Shown: positions 8,170-16,625 of the stretch, one piece after another
How positions within the stretch are numbered: position 1 is the stretch's first letter
Layout: each line of letters opens with the position of its first letter
Source: Hyphomicrobiales bacterium
Lineage (GTDB): Bacteria > Pseudomonadota > Alphaproteobacteria > Rhizobiales > Rhizobiaceae
NCBI GenBank assembly: GCA_900465915.1
Contig: UBKJ01000008.1
Span: forward strand, 41,210-105,209
Reading direction: 5' to 3'
Length of the DNA: 64,000 bases
Notes under the pieces: generated by a model
What the model was told of the DNA's origin: nothing
Seen by the model: only the letters and a program-made list of their open reading frames with translations
Database searches by the model: none
Made by a program: the position numbers and the translations under genes

Positions 8170-9177
8170 CTAGATCAGCTTGCCCATGGCGACCGCGGTG
8201 TCGGCCATGCGGTTGGAGAAGCCCCATTCGTTGTCGTACCACGACAGGATGCGGACCATCGTGCCGTCCATGACCTTGGTCTGGTCGGTGTGGAAGACCG
8301 AGGAATGGGAATCGTGGTTGAAGTCGTGCGAGACCAGCTTCTCGTCCGTATAGCCGAGGATGCCCTTGAGGCGGCCGTTGGCGGCTTCGCGGATGGCGTT
8401 GTTGATCTCGTCGACCGTGGTCGGGCGCTTGGCGATGAAGGTGAGGTCCACCACCGAGACGTTCGGGGTCGGCACGCGGATGGCGACGCCGTCGAGCTTG
8501 CCCTTGAGCTCCGGCAGCACGAGGCCGACGGCCTTGGCGGCGCCGGTCGAGGTCGGGATCATGGACAGGGCCGCCGCGCGGGCGCGGTAGAGGTCCTTGT
8601 GCATGGTGTCCAGCGTCGGCTGGTCGCCCGTATAGGAGTGGATCGTCGTCATGAAGCCCTTTTCGATGCCGATGACGTCGTTGAGCACCTGCGCCACCGG
8701 CGACAGGCAATTGGTCGTGCAGGAGGCGTTGGAGACGACGGTGTGCTCCTTGGTGAGCTTGTCGTGGTTGACGCCGAAGACGACCGTCAGGTCCGCGCCG
8801 TCGGCCGGGGCCGAGACGATGACGCGCTTGGCGCCGGCTTCCAGATGCATCGCCGCCTTGTCGCGGGCGGTGAAGATGCCGGTGCATTCGAGCGCGATGT
8901 CGACGCCTTCCGCCGCCCAGGGCAGCTCGACCGGGTTGCGCACGGCGTGGACCTTGATCGGGCCGTAGCCGACATCGATCGTGTCGCCGGCGACCTTCAC
9001 TTCCTTGGGGAAGCGGCCATGGACGCTGTCGTAGCGCAGCAGATGCGCGTTGGTCTCCACCGGGCCGAGGTCGTTGATGGCGACGACCTGGATGTCGGTG
9101 CGGCCCGACTCGACGATGGCGCGAAGAACATTGCGGCCGATGCGGCCAAAACCGTTGATTGCGACGCGAACTGGCAT
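8170..9177 (-). CDS. gap: glyceraldehyde-3-phosphate dehydrogenase, type I
   Basis: A 335-residue NAD(P)-dependent phosphorylating GAPDH. The N-terminal Rossmann motif [16 protein letters not shown] lies at residues 5-20, and the catalytic cysteine is C153 in [10 protein letters not shown]. The C-terminus shows [12 protein letters not shown], the conserved final segment. The ATG at 9177 is preferred because GAGAG lies 5-9 bases upstream; an in-frame ATT twelve bases earlier overlaps that SD and is unlikely. It is the second gene of the tkt-gap cluster, separated from tkt by a strong hairpin. Confidence 0.97.
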   Translation of the reverse strand: MPVRVAINGFGRIGRNVLRAIVESGRTDIQVVAINDLGPVETNAHLLRYDSVHGRFPKEVKVAGDTIDVGYGPIKVHAVRNPVELPWAAEGVDIALECTGIFTARDKAAMHLEAGAKRVIVSAPADGADLTVVFGVNHDKLTKEHTVVSNASCTTNCLSPVAQVLNDVIGIEKGFMTTIHSYTGDQPTLDTMHKDLYRARAAALSMIPTSTGAAKAVGLVLPELKGKLDGVAIRVPTPNVSVVDLTFIAKRPTTVDEINNAIREAANGRLKGILGYTDEKLVSHDFNHDSHSSVFHTDQTKVMDGTMVRILSWYDNEWGFSNRMADTAVAMGKLI

Positions 9178-9248
9178 TTTTTCTCTCAATCTCGCGAATG
9201 GTTCTGCATCTTGCGATGCGTCGGAAGCCCCGCTGGGGCGGCAAGGAG

Positions 9249-9278
9249 AGACGCCGGCGTGATGGAACGCCGGCGTCT
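9249..9278. terminator. strong hairpin between tkt and gap
   Basis: Perfect 12-bp stem AGACGCCGGCGT / ACGCCGGCGTCT with a 6-base loop. No T-run on either side, so it is more likely an RNA-stabilising or partial attenuator stem than a full terminator. Confidence 0.5.
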
Positions 9279-9283
9279 TGAAA

Positions 9284-11272
9284 TCAGGCGGCCTTGAGCT
9301 TCTTCTCGGCGGCTTCGGCGGCGTGCTCCGCCGTGATGCCGAAATGCTGGTAGAGGGCGTTGATCTCGCCCGAGGCGCCGAAGCCCTTCATGCCGATGAA
9401 GACGCCGTCGTCGCCGATGAAGCGGTCCCAGCCCAGCGCGATGCCGGCCTCGATCGCCACGCGCACCGGCGCGTCGCCGATGGTGGCGCGCCGGTAGCTG
9501 TCGCTCTGCTGCGCGAACAGCTCGAAGCAGGGCACGGAGACGACGCGGGCGGCGACGCCCTTGGCTTCCAGCAGGTCGCGCGCCTTGAGCGCGATCTCGA
9601 CTTCCGAGCCGGTGGCGAAGATCGACACTTTGGCGTCGGGGCTGGCGGCCAGCTCATAGGCGCCGTAGGCGCACATGTTCTCGTCGCGATGCTCGGTGCG
9701 CACCACCGGCAGGTTCTGGCGGGTGAGGGCCAGCGTCGACGGGGTCTTGGTCGACTTCAGCGCGTATTGCCAGCATTCCGCCGCCTCCACCGCGTCGGCC
9801 GGGCGGAAGACGTTGTGGTTGGGGATGGCGCGCAGCGCGGCCAGGTGCTCGACCGGCTGGTGGGTCGGGCCGTCCTCGCCGAGGCCGATGGAGTCATGCG
9901 TCATGACGTAGACGACGCGGATGCCCATCAGCGACGACAGGCGCATGGCCGGGCGGCAATAGTCCGAGAAGGTCAGGAAGGTGCCCGAATAGGGGATCAG
10001 GCCGCCATGCAGCGCGATGCCGTTCATCGCCGCGCCCATGCCGTGCTCGCGGATGCCGTAATGGATGTAGCGCTGGCCGTAATCCTCGGGCGTGATCGCC
10101 TTGGTCTGGCTGGTCTTGGTGTTGTTGGAGCCGGTCAGGTCGGCCGAGCCGCCGATGGTCTCCGGCACCACGCCGTTGATGACTTCCAGCGCCATTTCCG
10201 ACGACTTGCGGGTGGCGACCTTCGGCTTGTCGGCGGAGAGCTTCTTCTTGTACTCGACGATGGCCTCGTCGAAATTGGCCGGCAGCTCGCCGCGCATGCG
10301 GCGCTCGAACTCGGCGCGCGTGTCGGGGTGAGCGGCGGCGAAGCGCTTCTCCCATTCCTGGCGCTTCTTGGCGGCGTTGAGGCCGGCCACGCGCCAGGCG
10401 TCGAGCACGTCGGAGGGCACCACGAAGGGTTCGGCCGACCAGCCGAGCGCCTTGCGGGTGGCGGCGATCTCTTCCGCGCCGAGCGGCGAGCCGTGCACCT
10501 TGTTGGTGCCGGCCTTGTTGGGCGCGCCGAAGCCGATGGTGGTCTTGCAGGCGATCAGCGTCGGCTTGGGCGACTGGCGGGCGTGCTCGATGGCCTTGGC
10601 GATGGCTTCCTGGTCATGGCCGTCGACGGCGAGCGTGTTCCAGCCGGAGGCGGCGAAACGGGCTTGCTGGTCGGTGTTGTCGGAGAGCGTCACCGGGCCG
10701 TCGATGCAGATGTTGTTGTCGTCCCAGAAGACGATCAGCTTGTTGAGCTTGAGGTGGCCGGCGAGCGCGATGGCCTCCTGGCTGATGCCTTCCATCAGGC
10801 AGCCGTCGCCGACCAGCGCATAGGTGTAGTGGTCGACCAGGCTGTCGCCGAACTTGGCGTTGAGGATGCGCTCGGAAAGCGCCATGCCGACCGCGTTGGC
10901 TATGCCCTGGCCGAGCGGGCCCGTGGTCGTCTCGATGCCGGCGGCGTGGCCGTATTCCGGGTGGCCGGCGGTGCGGCTGCCGAGCTGGCGGAAATTCTTG
11001 ATCTCGTCGATGGTGATGTCTTCGTAGCCCGAGAGATAGAGCAGCGAATAGAGCAGCATCGAGCCGTGGCCGGCCGACAGCACGAAGCGGTCGCGATCGG
11101 GCCAGTGCGGGTGCTTGGGATCGTGCGAGAGGAAGCGGGTGTAGAGCGTCGTCGCGATGTCGGCCGCGCCCATGGGCAGGCCGGGATGGCCGGAATTGGC
11201 TTTTTCCACCGCGTCCATCGACAGGAAGCGGATTGCGTTGGCCATCTGGTTTTGCTTGTCGGAATTGGTCAT
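9284..11272 (-). CDS. tkt: transketolase
   Basis: A 662-residue thiamine-diphosphate enzyme of the pentose phosphate pathway. The N-terminal part shows [20 protein letters not shown], a typical transketolase opening, and [20 protein letters not shown]. The thiamine-diphosphate motif is [18 protein letters not shown]. The pyrimidine-domain region shows [20 protein letters not shown] and the cofactor glutamate region [19 protein letters not shown]. The length matches the family. The first ATG at 11272 is used; an in-frame ATG ten codons on has no better SD. It heads the minus-strand carbon cluster. Confidence 0.96.
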   Translation of the reverse strand: MTNSDKQNQMANAIRFLSMDAVEKANSGHPGLPMGAADIATTLYTRFLSHDPKHPHWPDRDRFVLSAGHGSMLLYSLLYLSGYEDITIDEIKNFRQLGSRTAGHPEYGHAAGIETTTGPLGQGIANAVGMALSERILNAKFGDSLVDHYTYALVGDGCLMEGISQEAIALAGHLKLNKLIVFWDDNNICIDGPVTLSDNTDQQARFAASGWNTLAVDGHDQEAIAKAIEHARQSPKPTLIACKTTIGFGAPNKAGTNKVHGSPLGAEEIAATRKALGWSAEPFVVPSDVLDAWRVAGLNAAKKRQEWEKRFAAAHPDTRAEFERRMRGELPANFDEAIVEYKKKLSADKPKVATRKSSEMALEVINGVVPETIGGSADLTGSNNTKTSQTKAITPEDYGQRYIHYGIREHGMGAAMNGIALHGGLIPYSGTFLTFSDYCRPAMRLSSLMGIRVVYVMTHDSIGLGEDGPTHQPVEHLAALRAIPNHNVFRPADAVEAAECWQYALKSTKTPSTLALTRQNLPVVRTEHRDENMCAYGAYELAASPDAKVSIFATGSEVEIALKARDLLEAKGVAARVVSVPCFELFAQQSDSYRRATIGDAPVRVAIEAGIALGWDRFIGDDGVFIGMKGFGASGEINALYQHFGITAEHAAEAAEKKLKAA

Positions 11273-11643
11273 GATCTCGGCCGTCTTTCCATGGGAAGGT
11301 TTAACAGGGTTGCGGCGACGCCTCCCGCCCGTTCCTCCGGGGAACCCGGCATCAGGCTTTCAAGGCATTCGGACACATAGCACCTGCGCATGAGGAGTCA
11401 ATAAATCGATGCTTTCGCGCGCGTCAACTGTCCGCTATCCGGCCCCTTTCGGGCCTTGCGAGGCCGTTTTTCGACGCCGGGCGGCCATGAAAAACGTCTT
11501 TTTGCGCCGATAACGGTGCATGAACGCATGCGCGCCTTGCTCATTTGTTGCTTATCGGACGGGCGGTTACTACAGTTCGTTCACGGAAGCCCGTCCCGCA
11601 GGCGCGATTCGACGCCCGCGGCGTGGCGTCGGAAAGGATATGG
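11273..11643. promoter_or_regulatory. divergent intergenic region tkt / DUF4164-zapA
   Basis: A 371-base gap between divergent genes. I see no convincing coding frame. It holds GC-rich inverted repeats (for example GGCCC-CTTTC-GGGCC near 11442) and an AT-richer stretch around 11398-11412. It must carry the promoters of the tkt cluster and of the DUF4164-zapA unit, but I cannot place them firmly. Confidence 0.4.
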
Positions 11644-11916
11644 ATGGCGACCGAAGCGACCCTCAGGCAGGTTCTGGAACGGCTGGAGAAGGCTCTCAAC
11701 GCGCTCGAGGCCGCCGTCGACCTGCGGCTGGACAAGGAAGGCGATTTCGTCGAGGCCGAGGAGGAGGTGCAGCGCATGAACGCCGACCGAAGCCGGCTGG
11801 CGCAGGAGCTGGACCAGTCGGAAGCCCGCGCCGAGCGGCTCGAAGCGGCGAATCGCGAGGTTTCGCGCCGCCTCGTCACGGCGATGGAGACCATCCGCGC
11901 CGTTCTGGACCGATAG
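11644..11916 (+). CDS. DUF4164-family coiled-coil protein
   Basis: A 90-residue, almost wholly helical protein (MATEATLRQVLERLEKALNA, then VEAEEEVQRMNADRSRLAQE and LEAANREVSRRLVTAMETI). The heptad pattern predicts a coiled coil. This matches DUF4164, which sits next to zapA in Rhizobiales. The start is fixed by GGAAAGG 7 bases upstream. It ends 9 bases before zapA, so the two are co-transcribed; a link to the division ring is inference. Confidence 0.8.
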   Translation: MATEATLRQVLERLEKALNALEAAVDLRLDKEGDFVEAEEEVQRMNADRSRLAQELDQSEARAERLEAANREVSRRLVTAMETIRAVLDR

Positions 11917-11925
11917 GAGGGGACC

Positions 11926-12288
11926 ATGGCGACCGTAACCGTCAACATCGACGGCAAGGCCTATCGTATGGCCTGCGACGAAGGGCAGGAGGGCCATCTC
12001 ACCGGCCTCGCCGAGCGCTTCGACCAATATGTCAGCCATCTCAAGGCCTCCTTCGGCGAGATCGGCGACCTGCGCCTCACCGTCATGGCCGGCATCATGG
12101 TGATGGACGAGATGAACGAGGTGCAGAAGCGCCTGCGCGGGCTCGAGAACGAGGCCGAGGCGATGCGCCGCTCGCTCGACGAGGTCCGCTCGCGCGCCGA
12201 CGACAACGACGCGGCGCTGACCGGCGTGCTGTCCAACGTCGCCGCGCGGCTGGAGCAGCTGGCGGGGAGGATCGCGCCGCGGACGTGA
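11926..12288 (+). CDS. zapA: cell division protein ZapA
   Basis: A 120-residue FtsZ-ring-associated protein. The N-terminal globular part reads MATVTVNIDGKAYRMACDEG with HLTGLAERFDQYV, the classic ZapA beginning. It is followed by DLRLTVMAGIMVMDEMNEVQ and a long coiled coil used for tetramer formation. The SD AGGAGGGG directly precedes the ATG. As in many proteobacteria, the 6S RNA gene and the 5-formyl-THF cyclo-ligase lie downstream. Confidence 0.93.
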   Translation: MATVTVNIDGKAYRMACDEGQEGHLTGLAERFDQYVSHLKASFGEIGDLRLTVMAGIMVMDEMNEVQKRLRGLENEAEAMRRSLDEVRSRADDNDAALTGVLSNVAARLEQLAGRIAPRT

Positions 12289-12354
12289 GGGTTGAGGGGA
12301 ATAAGGGAGTAGGGGAAATAGGGGCTTATGTGAGGCTGCGGCGTGGGGGCGTCG

Positions 12355-12570
12355 ATGAACCTTGTCCATAACGAGCGCGTCAAGCTGCTCGCCGCCAATC
12401 TGGATCGGCTGTCGACGGCCTGCCTGGTGGTCGGCGTGCTGGGGAAGACCTTCGATTTCGCGCCGGGGATGGGGCTGTTTCTCTCCTTTCTCGGCGCCGT
12501 CGCTTGGATTTTGCTGGCGATTGGACTACATTTGGCTGCAAGACGCGTCCTGGGGAGACTGGAACCATGA
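12355..12570 (+). CDS. small membrane protein between zapA and 6S RNA
   Basis: A 71-residue protein: a polar N-terminus (MNLVHNERVKLLAANLDRLS) then two hydrophobic helices (about 22-40 and 43-60) and a basic C-terminus (ARRVLGRLEP). An in-frame GTG lies 12 bases upstream; the ATG has GGGGGCG as SD. I do not recognise a named family. Its stop overlaps the ATG of the next tiny gene, so they are translationally coupled. Confidence 0.65.
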   Translation: MNLVHNERVKLLAANLDRLSTACLVVGVLGKTFDFAPGMGLFLSFLGAVAWILLAIGLHLAARRVLGRLEP

Positions 12571-12671
12571 CCTCCGCCGAATTCTTCTGGTATGTCTTTC
12601 CGCTGATCATGGCCGCCGCCGTCTTCGGCTGGCTCTGGTACGACAAGCATTTCAACGGCCATATCGACTGA
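12567..12671 (+). CDS. 34-residue membrane micro-protein
   Basis: MTSAEFFWYVFPLIMAAAVF followed by GWLWYDKHFNGHID: one membrane helix (about 5-24) and a short polar tail. Its ATG overlaps the stop of the preceding small membrane gene (ATGA), and GGGGAGACTGG provides an SD. Codon use is like the neighbours, and the overlap argues for a real coupled pair. Function unknown. Confidence 0.55.
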   Translation: MTSAEFFWYVFPLIMAAAVFGWLWYDKHFNGHID

Positions 12672-12738
12672 CCGCCATCCCCCGAAAAGAATTTGGCTTT
12701 TGCGTCCCGCGCCTCTGGCGCGGCCTGCGATCAGGGAC

Positions 12739-12744
12739 TATATT
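12739..12744 (+). promoter_or_regulatory. -10 box for 6S RNA
   Basis: TATATT with a weak -35-like TGGCGC 17 bp upstream (12716-12721). It would start transcription near 12751-12755, the expected 5' end of the 6S RNA. Confidence 0.4.
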
Positions 12745-12754
12745 CGCTCCCGGC

Positions 12755-12918
12755 GAACTGCGCTTCGCGACAGGAGTAAACGCATCCCCGGGGCCTTATT
12801 GATCTCTAAGGGAGCTGTCCCTGTGAAGGCTCGAGGGCTTTCGCATATGGCGCCCACCTACTTTGTAGGTTCCCGGGATCAATCTCTTCCATCGGCTGTC
12901 GTGGTCGCCACCTCTTTC
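12755..12918 (+). ncRNA. ssrS: 6S RNA
   Basis: No coding frame fits here. The stretch folds as a long interrupted hairpin: GCGACAG near 12767 pairs with CTGTCG near 12896, ATCCCCGGG near 12784 with TCCCGGGAT near 12871, and an internal hairpin ACCTAC-TTTG-TAGGTT closes one end. The core (CCTTATTGATCTCTAAGGGA, CCCACCTACTTTGTAGGTT) is as I recall alphaproteobacterial 6S RNA. The position, downstream of zapA and upstream of the 5-formyl-THF cyclo-ligase, is the standard 6S locus. 6S RNA binds the housekeeping RNA polymerase holoenzyme. The ends are approximate. Confidence 0.78.
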
Positions 12919-12991
12919 TTTTCCGTGCCGGGTTGATCCGGCGGGCGTCTTGTTCGTAAACAGGCGCATCCGCAATCGTTTTCGCCTCGCC

Positions 12992-13975
12992 ATGTCCCCG
13001 CCGCCATCCGCTCATCCTCGCTCGTTCGAAAGACTGGCCGTCGCCGCGCCGGTGGCGATCGTCTATGGGCTGCTGCTCTATGTCGTGATCTGGGCGCAGC
13101 GCTACGAGGAGACCATCCCCTTCTTCGCCGGGCTGATGCTGATGCCGATGGCGGTGGCGAGCCTCGTCTCCGCGCTGGCCGATCCGCGCGCGCAGGCGAA
13201 GCCGATGCGGCATGTGCTCCTGGGCTGGGCCGCGATCGGCGTGCTGATCGTGCTCAGCATCGTGTTCTTCCGCGAGGCGGGCATCTGCGTGGCGATGGCG
13301 GCGCCGGTCTTCATGGTGTTTTCGGCGCTGGGGTCGGCGCTGACGCTGGCGAGCATCCGCTTGCTGCGCTCGCGCCGCGCTACGACGCTGGTGATCGCCC
13401 TGCCGCTGCTGGTGCTGCCGGCCGAGCTGCGCATGGCCTACGCCCCGCATGACGGGTCGGTCACCACGGTGATCGACATCGCCGCGCCGCCGGAGGTGGT
13501 CTGGGGCCAGACCGCCGAAATCCGCGACGTGCGCCCGGAGGAGCTGTCCTGGACCTTCAGCCACGGCGTGCTGGGCGTGCCGCAGCCGGTCGACGCGCGG
13601 CTAAACGGCGAGGGCGTCGGCGCGGTGCGCCAGTTGCGCTGGACGCGCGGCGTGCATTTCCAGGAGATCGTGACGGCCTGGGAGAAGAACCGGCTTCTGG
13701 CGTGGAATTTCCGCTTCGCGCCGGATTCGGTCCCCGCCGCCGTCGAGGCGCATATAAGCGTCGACAGTCGCTACCTGACCATCGCCAATGGCGAGTACCG
13801 GCTCGATCCGCTGCCGGGCGGCCATACGCGGCTGACGCTGACGACGCGCTACCGCATCGCCACGCCGATCGACGCCTATTGCGACCTGTGGGGAAGGGTT
13901 TTCCTCAACGATTTCCATGGGGTGGTGCTGCGGGTGATCCGCGCCCGCGCCGAGCGCGCCGCCTCCGCCGCTTGA
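12992..13975 (+). CDS. membrane protein with C-terminal SRPBCC-like domain
   Basis: A 327-residue protein with two halves. Residues about 10-150 hold four or five membrane helices (VAAPVAIVYGLLLYVVIWAQ, IPFFAGLMLMPMAVASL and others). Residues about 155-320 form a soluble domain (VTTVIDIAAPPEVVWGQTAE ... RLDPLPGGHTRLTLTTRY) with the order of strands and final helix typical of SRPBCC/START-like lipid or polyketide-binding folds. The start at MSPPPSAHPRSFERL follows the 6S gene. The function is unknown. It separates ssrS from the cyclo-ligase gene, which usually adjoin. Confidence 0.65.
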   Translation: MSPPPSAHPRSFERLAVAAPVAIVYGLLLYVVIWAQRYEETIPFFAGLMLMPMAVASLVSALADPRAQAKPMRHVLLGWAAIGVLIVLSIVFFREAGICVAMAAPVFMVFSALGSALTLASIRLLRSRRATTLVIALPLLVLPAELRMAYAPHDGSVTTVIDIAAPPEVVWGQTAEIRDVRPEELSWTFSHGVLGVPQPVDARLNGEGVGAVRQLRWTRGVHFQEIVTAWEKNRLLAWNFRFAPDSVPAAVEAHISVDSRYLTIANGEYRLDPLPGGHTRLTLTTRYRIATPIDAYCDLWGRVFLNDFHGVVLRVIRARAERAASAA

Positions 13976-14035
13976 CGGATCGACTTGACGGAAGGCCGGC
14001 GCCTCCCAATATTGCTATGAGACGGAGGACGAAGC

Positions 14036-14632
14036 ATGACCATGATGGACGATCCCCGGAGCGAGGCGAAACTGGCGGTGCGGCGCGCGGCGCTGGCCCG
14101 GCGCGACGCGCTCGATCCGCGCTATCGTTACGAGGCCGCGGTGCGCGCGGCGGAGATCGGGGCCGAGGCGCTGCCGGTCGAAAAGGGCATGATGGTCGCC
14201 GGCTACTGGCCGATCCGCTCCGAGATCGATCCGCGTCCGCTCTTGTCGGCGCTGCGCGCCAAGGGCGCGCGGCTGTGCCTGCCGGTGGTGCTCGACCGGA
14301 TCACCATCGCCTTCCGCGAATGCCTGCCGGGGGCCGAGATGGTGCAGACCGGCTTCGGCACCATGGGGCCGGACGCGCGCGCGCCGCTGGCCGATCCGGC
14401 GATCATGCTGATGCCGCTGGCGGGCTTCGACGGGCGCGGCCATCGGCTGGGCTACGGCGCCGGCCATTACGACCGCGCATTGGCGCGCTTCGCCGAGCGC
14501 GACCTGGAGCCGCTGCTGGTCGGCATGGCCTTCGACTGCCAGGAAGTCGACCACGTGCCCGACGAGCCGCACGACATCGCCCTGCACCGGATTCTCACCG
14601 AGAGCGGCTTGCGTTCGCTGAACCCCGCCTGA
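14036..14632 (+). CDS. fau: 5-formyltetrahydrofolate cyclo-ligase
   Basis: A 198-residue ATP-dependent enzyme converting 5-formyl-THF to 5,10-methenyl-THF. The N-terminus has SEAKLAVRRAALARRDAL, the basic helix of the family. The C-terminal signature is LPLAGFDGRGHRLGYGAGHY followed by DRALAR, the conserved nucleotide/folate loop. GGAGGA lies 7 bases before the ATG. The next gene starts 12 bases after the stop, so they form an operon. Co-location with 6S RNA is the usual bacterial arrangement. Confidence 0.92.
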   Translation: MTMMDDPRSEAKLAVRRAALARRDALDPRYRYEAAVRAAEIGAEALPVEKGMMVAGYWPIRSEIDPRPLLSALRAKGARLCLPVVLDRITIAFRECLPGAEMVQTGFGTMGPDARAPLADPAIMLMPLAGFDGRGHRLGYGAGHYDRALARFAERDLEPLLVGMAFDCQEVDHVPDEPHDIALHRILTESGLRSLNPA

Positions 14633-14644
14633 TAAGACCGTCGC

Positions 14645-15469
14645 ATGAGATTGCTTTTTCTGGGTGACATGGTGGGCCGGTCGGGGCGCATGGCGGTCTA
14701 TGACCGGCTGCCGGGGCTGATTTCCGATCTGAAGCTGGATTTCGTCGTCGTCAACGGCGAGAACGCCGCCGGCGGCTTCGGCATCACCGAGGAGATTTTC
14801 CACGAGACGATCCGCGCCGGCGCCGACGTGGTGACGACGGGCAACCATGTCTGGGACCAGCGCGAGGCGCTGGATTTCTCTCGCCGCGAGGACCGTTTCC
14901 TGCGGCCGGCCAATTTTCCCAAGGGCACGGCCGGCAAGGGCGAGGGGCTCTATCTCGCCCGTAACGGCGCGCGGGTGCTGGTGGCCAATGTGATGGGCCG
15001 GGTGTTCATGCATCCCGACCTCGACGACCCCTTCATCGCCGGCGAAAAGATCCTCGAAGCCTGCCCGCTCGGCGAGCAGGCCGACGCCATCTTCTTCGAT
15101 TTCCATGCCGAGGCGACCAGCGAGAAGCAGTGCTTCGGCCATTTCGTCGACGGCCGCGCCAGCGCCGTGGTGGGCACCCACACCCATGTGCCGACCGCCG
15201 ATTGCCAGATATTGCGCGGCGGCACCGCCTATATGTCGGACGCCGGCATGTGCGGCGATTACGATTCCTCGCTCGGCATGGACAAGGAGGAGCCGCTCAA
15301 CCGCTTCCTGTCGAAAGTGCCGAAGGGACGCTTCGAGGCCGCCAACGGCCCGGCGACATTGTGCGGCGTCGGCATCGAGATCTCCGACCGCACGGGGCTG
15401 GCGGAAAAGGCCGCCCCCTTGCGCCTCGGCGCGCGGCTCGAAGAGACCGTTCCCGCCTTCTGGCGCTGA
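14645..15469 (+). CDS. YmdB-like metallophosphoesterase (TIGR00282)
   Basis: A 274-residue calcineurin-like phosphodiesterase. Metal-binding motifs are visible: FLGDMVGRSGRMAVY (residues 5-19), VVVNGENAAGGFGI (35-48), TTGNHVWDQREAL (about 62-74) and VVGTHTHVPTADCQIL (about 176-191). These match the YmdB family, reported in Bacillus as a cyclic-nucleotide phosphodiesterase. It follows the cyclo-ligase by 12 bases and faces the DUF1284 gene, whose stop is 3 bases away. Confidence 0.9.
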   Translation: MRLLFLGDMVGRSGRMAVYDRLPGLISDLKLDFVVVNGENAAGGFGITEEIFHETIRAGADVVTTGNHVWDQREALDFSRREDRFLRPANFPKGTAGKGEGLYLARNGARVLVANVMGRVFMHPDLDDPFIAGEKILEACPLGEQADAIFFDFHAEATSEKQCFGHFVDGRASAVVGTHTHVPTADCQILRGGTAYMSDAGMCGDYDSSLGMDKEEPLNRFLSKVPKGRFEAANGPATLCGVGIEISDRTGLAEKAAPLRLGARLEETVPAFWR

Positions 15470-15472
15470 CCG

Positions 15473-15910
15473 TCAGCGCGTTATCCTGACCCCGTCATAG
15501 CCGCCGTCGGCGATGCGGCTGCAAAGGCTCGACCATTCGCAGGCGGGGCGGTGGCCCACGGCGGCGCAGGCCGAGCGAATCCGCCCCGCGGCGAAGGCCG
15601 CGCGCATGCGGCGCAGCCGGGCGGCGTCGAGGCGCAGGGTCGCGCCGGTTTCGAGCGGGATTTCGAGAAGCGCCGAAAGGGCTGCGAGCGCACGGCGATC
15701 GCGCTCCTGCACGCTCGCCTCATGGCAATGGCAGTCGGCGTCGCGGAGCAGCGGCGCGCAGACGTCGTCCGGCCCGTCGACGACGAGGATTTTCTCCCCC
15801 GCCGACAGGCGCCCGGCGATCGCGTCGTAATTCTCCACGAAAGCCGGGCTGTAGCCCTTGCCGACATAGGTCAGCATGCAGAGGAGGTGATGGCCGCGCA
15901 GGCGGATCAT
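15473..15910 (-). CDS. DUF1284 protein encoded with bioY
   Basis: A 145-residue protein beginning MIRLRGHHLLCMLTYVGKGY, the conserved opening of DUF1284, with further cysteines in DADCHCHE, SACAAV and PACEWSSLCSR. Clustered cysteines suggest a metal or iron-sulfur site, which is inference. It starts 4 bases after the bioY stop and is clearly co-transcribed with it, so it should share BioR control. Function unknown; a link to biotin supply or an iron-sulfur step is possible. Confidence 0.82.
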   Translation of the reverse strand: MIRLRGHHLLCMLTYVGKGYSPAFVENYDAIAGRLSAGEKILVVDGPDDVCAPLLRDADCHCHEASVQERDRRALAALSALLEIPLETGATLRLDAARLRRMRAAFAAGRIRSACAAVGHRPACEWSSLCSRIADGGYDGVRITR

Positions 15911-15914
15911 CCGC

Positions 15915-16472
15915 TCAGCGCGCGGCGGCCTTGAGGATGGCCGCGCCCAGCGCCGACTTGATGACGCCGCCGAGCAGGAAGGGCGTCGCGCCAAGCGCGA
16001 TGGCCTTCTCCATGCCGGTCATGCCTGCCAGCCACAGGACGCCCAGCACGAGGCAGAAAAGATTGGCGAGCAGGAAGGAGGCGAAGGCGAGCGCGACGTT
16101 GCGGCCGTTCCAGCCGCGTTCGGCGAGGAAGCCGGTCAGCGCGGCGATGAGCGGGAAGGAGGCGAGATAGCCGGCGGTCGGGCCGGCGAAATGGACGAGG
16201 CCGCCCGCGCCGCCGGCCAAGACCGGCAGGCCGATCATGGCTTCGCCGAGCCAGGCCAGCACCGTGGCGAGGCCGAGCCGCCAGCCATAGAGCGCGCCGA
16301 TCAGCGGCACGACCAAGGTTTGCAGCGTGATCGGCACCGGGATCATCGGCACTTCGATCTGCGAGCTGACGGCGAGCGCCAGCGTGCCGAAGGCGACGGC
16401 GGCGAGTTTTACGGCCGGGGAACGGTCCTGCAGGGCGAGCGGGCTGAAGGCGGGACGGGCGAGAGCGGTCAT
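15915..16472 (-). CDS. bioY: biotin transporter BioY
   Basis: A 185-residue membrane protein, the substrate-binding S component of an ECF-type biotin importer. Conserved segments include SSQIEVPMIPVPITLQTLVV, ALYGWRLGLATVLAWLGEAM, GLPVLAGGAGG and FAGPTAGYLASFPLIAAL. The start MTALARPAFS has GGAG 8 bases upstream; the longer frame reads through the operator. No bioM or bioN genes follow, so it may work alone (as reported for some BioY) or with distant partners. A perfect BioR box lies 14 bases before its ATG. Confidence 0.93.
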   Translation of the reverse strand: MTALARPAFSPLALQDRSPAVKLAAVAFGTLALAVSSQIEVPMIPVPITLQTLVVPLIGALYGWRLGLATVLAWLGEAMIGLPVLAGGAGGLVHFAGPTAGYLASFPLIAALTGFLAERGWNGRNVALAFASFLLANLFCLVLGVLWLAGMTGMEKAIALGATPFLLGGVIKSALGAAILKAAAR

Positions 16473-16485
16473 CGGAGACTCCAAA

Positions 16486-16495
16486 TTATAGATAA
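16486..16495 (-). promoter_or_regulatory. BioR box 1, next to bioY
   Basis: TTATAGATAA, an exact match to the BioR consensus TTATMKATAA, just upstream of the bioY SD, where a bound repressor would block transcription. Confidence 0.85.
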
Positions 16496-16549
16496 AATTG
16501 GGATGCGATATTCCGATTGTTCCGTCAAAATGCATCCTAGGCAAGCGTT

Positions 16550-16559
16550 TTATAGCTAA
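16550..16559 (-). promoter_or_regulatory. BioR-like box 2
   Basis: TTATAGCTAA, one mismatch to TTATMKATAA, 64 bp from box 1. Confidence 0.5.
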
Positions 16560-16580
16560 TCTCTGAATGGAAGCACATAT

Positions 16581-16590
16581 TTATCGCTAA
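16581..16590 (-). promoter_or_regulatory. BioR-like box 3
   Basis: TTATCGCTAA, one mismatch to TTATMKATAA, exactly 31 bp from box 2. Confidence 0.45.
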
Positions 16591-16611
16591 AAAGGCCAGT
16601 AGCCGAATAAA

Positions 16612-16621
16612 TTATCTATAA
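16612..16621 (-). promoter_or_regulatory. BioR box 4, next to the bioR stop
   Basis: TTATCTATAA, an exact consensus match, 31 bp from box 3 and 4 bases past the bioR stop codon. Confidence 0.75.
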
Positions 16622-16625
16622 TTTA

